Of a stretch of 64,000 bases of DNA, positions 61,958 to 64,000 are shown in pieces. Location: contig NZ_JABMCJ010000093.1 in NCBI RefSeq assembly GCF_013359755.1, positions 358,565 to 422,564 of the forward strand, written 5' to 3'. The DNA is from Tardiphaga robiniae. GTDB taxonomy: Bacteria > Pseudomonadota > Alphaproteobacteria > Rhizobiales > Xanthobacteraceae. A model generated the notes under the pieces. It did no database searches, had not been told where the DNA came from, and saw only the letters and a list, made by a program, of their open reading frames with translations. A program made the translations under genes and the position numbers. The stretch's first letter is position 1; each line of letters begins with the position of its first letter.

Positions 61958-62460
61958 GCCGCGACTTCCAGCCTCGCCTCGATCTCGCGGCGAAGCCAGC
62001 CAAAGTCGATCGGCTTGGTCAACAGATCGTCTACGCCGCGCTCCAGTGCGGTACTGCGTGTCTGACTGTCAGACATAGGCGGAAATCATGATGACCGGAA
62101 CATCAGGCCGGCGCGCGCGCGGCCGCTCGATCCAGCTCCCCGTCGACGCGGCCGGAAAGAGACACGGATCTCCTCGTCACCGTCCGGGCTTCCGGCCGTA
62201 CATGCGGCGAGATAAAGCATATCGCCCACCATCCGCGTGACGAGTGCCGATTGGCCGCCGAGTAGCCTCTGCGCACTGCCGGAAATGACATCGAAAACCG
62301 GCTGCACATCGGTCGGCGACCTGGCGATGACGTTGAGAATTTCGGTGGTGGCGGCCTGCCGTTCGAGCGCCATCGCGAGTTCGCGCCGCAAACGTGCGTT
62401 CTCGATGCACGCGGGCGGCACCTCCCCGTCCATCCATTGGTCCTTCGTCATTTGGCACAA
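61954..62460 (-). pseudogene. GAF + receiver regulatory gene, broken
   Basis: The 5' part from 62460 encodes a coiled lead-in and partial GAF domain: CIENARLRRELAMALERQAA, TTEILNVIARSPTDVQPVFD. Near 62130 the frame changes and a receiver tail appears (RRPDVPVIMISAY), interrupted by a stop in TATGTCTGA near 62067, then continues in another frame as RGVDDLLTKPIDFGWLRRE up to 61954. The receiver's N-terminal half with its phospho-aspartate is missing. At least one deletion and one frameshift are needed to explain this. It was the first gene of the signalling cassette. Confidence 0.68.
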
Positions 62461-62665
62461 CGCTTATTGAGGCCGACGCAGCAGGAGCGTCGCATTACGC
62501 GTCAGTCGATTGCTGCCAGGCCAGGCAGAGGCCGCCATCGACCGCCTGGCCTGTCATCCCTGTCGCGGCAGGCCGGCGAGCCGGATAAGCCATTCCGCCA
62601 CGCCTTCGGGTTTCGCGCGCATGGTTTGCGATCCATCGACGTAGCCCTTTAGGGTTCCGATATGA

Positions 62666-62689
62666 GCAGGGCCGCGCCTGCGGCCCTGC
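62666..62689. terminator. Strong GC hairpin downstream of the MBL-fold gene
   Basis: Perfect 10-bp stem GCAGGGCCGC / GCGGCCCTGC with a 4-base GCCT loop, 13 bases past the MBL-fold stop. No T-run follows on the minus strand, so termination strength is uncertain. Confidence 0.5.
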
Positions 62690-62701
62690 TTCGACATGCC
62701 G

Positions 62702-63655
62702 TCAGTAATCCCACCAAGTCGGGACCCAGCGATAGAAGTCGCCGGCGACCGCTACCCGGCCAATCGACGGGAACGGCATGTGGGTGGCCACCAGCCATGA
62801 GCCGGTCTCCGCCAGTTCCCGCATGAGCCGGAGACGGACACGGGTCGCCTCTTCGGGATCGTGTTCGAAGCCGTTGTGCCATTCGGGGTGATCGAACGAG
62901 ACGGGGAATATCGCGTCGCCAGCGAACATCAGCCGATCGCCATTGGACTCGAGGCGGACCACGCTATGCCCGGGGGTGTGACCGCCCGTGCGCGTGACCA
63001 TCACACCTGGCGCCACCTCGCCATCTTCCTCGAACGGCAGCAATCGGTCGCGGTATTCGTCCAGGAACCGTTTGGCCGCACTCCGGGCCAGCTCAGCGAG
63101 CACCGGCGGCATGCCGGTGCGGGAGAAATCAGGCGACGCCCAGAACTTGACCTCGGCGGCGGCTACGTGGATTCGCAGGTCCGGACGCAGCTGCTCCTTC
63201 ACCCCGTCGACGAGCAGTCCGCCAACGTGGTCAAAGTGCATGTGCGTCAGCACAACGTCGGTCACCGACCCGAGATCGATGCCGGCATTCTTCAGGCGCA
63301 GGCCCAACTGCCCGGCCCGCGGAAAGTCCGGGTATTCCATTCCCAGCCCGCTGTCGATGAGGATGGTTTGGTCGCCGGTACGCACCACGACCTCGTTCAG
63401 CGCCCAATCGAAGGCATCCCGCGACAGGAACCTGTCGTCCAGCCAGGCCGCCCGGGCGGCCGGGTCGGCGTTGGTCGCCATCGACTCGGCTGGCGGCGTT
63501 AGCACACCATCGCTAATCACCAGCACTTCAATCTCGCCGACTCGCAGCGCATAGCGTGACGGCACCAACTCGTCGGGCACCGTTCGGCCCTGTTGAGAGG
63601 TGTTGCTCGAGTTTTTATTGGATCCCTGCGGGGTCGTCTGATTCATCTGCTTCAT
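62702..63655 (-). CDS. MBL-fold metallo-hydrolase
   Basis: 317-residue metallo-beta-lactamase-fold hydrolase from ATG at 63655 (AGGAGATATCAAAG upstream). The zinc motif is VLTHMHFDHVGGLLVDG (HxHxDH), followed by GGHTPGHSVVRLES, MFAGDAIFPVSFDHPEWH and a last histidine in SWLVATHMPFPSIG. The group resembles quorum-quenching lactonases and similar hydrolases annotated only as MBL-fold. The first ~30 residues are polar, Asn/Ser/Gln-rich and unlike a classical signal. Substrate is unknown. It is monocistronic, 74 bases or so after the oxidoreductase gene. Confidence 0.85.
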   Translation of the reverse strand: MKQMNQTTPQGSNKNSSNTSQQGRTVPDELVPSRYALRVGEIEVLVISDGVLTPPAESMATNADPAARAAWLDDRFLSRDAFDWALNEVVVRTGDQTILIDSGLGMEYPDFPRAGQLGLRLKNAGIDLGSVTDVVLTHMHFDHVGGLLVDGVKEQLRPDLRIHVAAAEVKFWASPDFSRTGMPPVLAELARSAAKRFLDEYRDRLLPFEEDGEVAPGVMVTRTGGHTPGHSVVRLESNGDRLMFAGDAIFPVSFDHPEWHNGFEHDPEEATRVRLRLMRELAETGSWLVATHMPFPSIGRVAVAGDFYRWVPTWWDY

Positions 63656-63748
63656 CTTTGATATCTCCTGCCTCTCGGCGACGTTGGATTTGGCTGTGTT
63701 GTCCAAGGATCGCGCCTCCCAAGCGGGAAGCGTCTAATCGTTTATCGG

Positions 63749-64000
63749 TCAGAGATTGGTCACATGCTCCGGATCGGCCGCTGCGAGCGCCGCGACGCGC
63801 TCAGCGCGCGGCGGATAAATCCACACGGTGTTGATTTCGTGCTTGGTCTTCTTGGCCATGTCGCCGACCATCTCCACCTTTCGATCCCAGCCGCGCGTGA
63901 ACAGCGCGCCCGCCGCGCCGAGATCGAGGCAAGTGACATAAGCCTTCTGGTGATATGGCTTCGTCGCCACACCGAGCAATTCGGCGGCGGCATTGTTGCC
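63749..64000 (-). CDS. NAD(P)/FAD-dependent oxidoreductase (NDH-2-like), C-terminal part
   Basis: Only the last 83 residues are in the window. They read KAYVTCLDLGAAGALFTRGW, DRKVEMVGDMAKKTKHEINT and WIYPPRAERVAALAAADPEH, which matches the C-terminus of flavoproteins annotated as NADH dehydrogenase, FAD-containing subunit (type II-like) in Proteobacteria. The nucleotide-binding domains lie beyond the window edge, so the call rests on this tail alone. Confidence 0.6.
   Translation of the reverse strand, partial: GNNAAAELLGVATKPYHQKAYVTCLDLGAAGALFTRGWDRKVEMVGDMAKKTKHEINTVWIYPPRAERVAALAAADPEHVTNL

Overview
The window looks like chromosome from an alphaproteobacterium of the Bradyrhizobium/Rhodopseudomonas/Afipia group (Nitrobacteraceae). 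The evidence is high-GC coding sequence, a CysD/CysN-CysC/CysH set with an unusual sulfite reductase flavoprotein, a NasS-NasT pair, both rhizobial routes to phosphatidylcholine (Pcs and a PmtA-like enzyme), a hypothetical HflK-HflC-DUF2065-DegP block, and several families of palindromic intergenic repeats typical of these genomes. Genus cannot be fixed from sequence alone. No rRNA, tRNA, CRISPR array, integrase or intact insertion sequence was seen.

Layout. 1-664: the start of an aliphatic amidase (amiE). 900-9927: a leftward block for uptake and desulfonation of organosulfur compounds, with two NitT/TauT-type ABC importers, a third binding protein, an SsuD-like flavin monooxygenase and an SfnB-like acyl-CoA-dehydrogenase homologue. 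10366-17922: sulfate assimilation (sulfite reductase flavoprotein and hemoprotein, cysNC, cysD, divergent cysH). 17931-19690: nasS-nasT. 19802-33603: mixed housekeeping genes (rimO, qor, terC family, pcs, UbiH family, AEC transporter, hspQ, parDE, IalB-like, YejA-like) followed by a degenerate adenylate-forming protein and a degenerate receiver/GGDEF protein. 33803-39892: mfd-sdhE and divergent recG. 39974-43377: two-component pair, PmtA-like methyltransferase, DedA protein. 43378-44451: about 1.07 kb without genes, full of palindromes. 44452-49283: degP, DUF2065, hflC, hflK, folA.

At about 49561 the thyA gene is cut: only its last ~90 codons remain, next to folA. From there to about 56100 lies a decayed accessory island. 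It holds a run of nested inverted repeats that could fold as RNA, a truncated DUF262 (GmrSD-type) gene, an XRE regulator, a ParA-like protein lacking the P-loop lysine, small hypothetical genes, remnants of an AbiEi/AbiEii toxin-antitoxin pair, and the most striking item: a pseudogene for a ~509-residue HTH + HNH nuclease whose C-terminus is six exact 123-bp units each encoding a C-x2-C...C-x2-C zinc-binding module.

Beyond the island, 56184-62460 is a leftward, tightly overlapping signalling cassette: a GAF/receiver pseudogene, a receiver-adenylate cyclase, a four-PAS histidine kinase, and three receiver proteins (two FixJ-like). The window closes with an MBL-fold hydrolase and the C-terminus of a flavin-dependent oxidoreductase.
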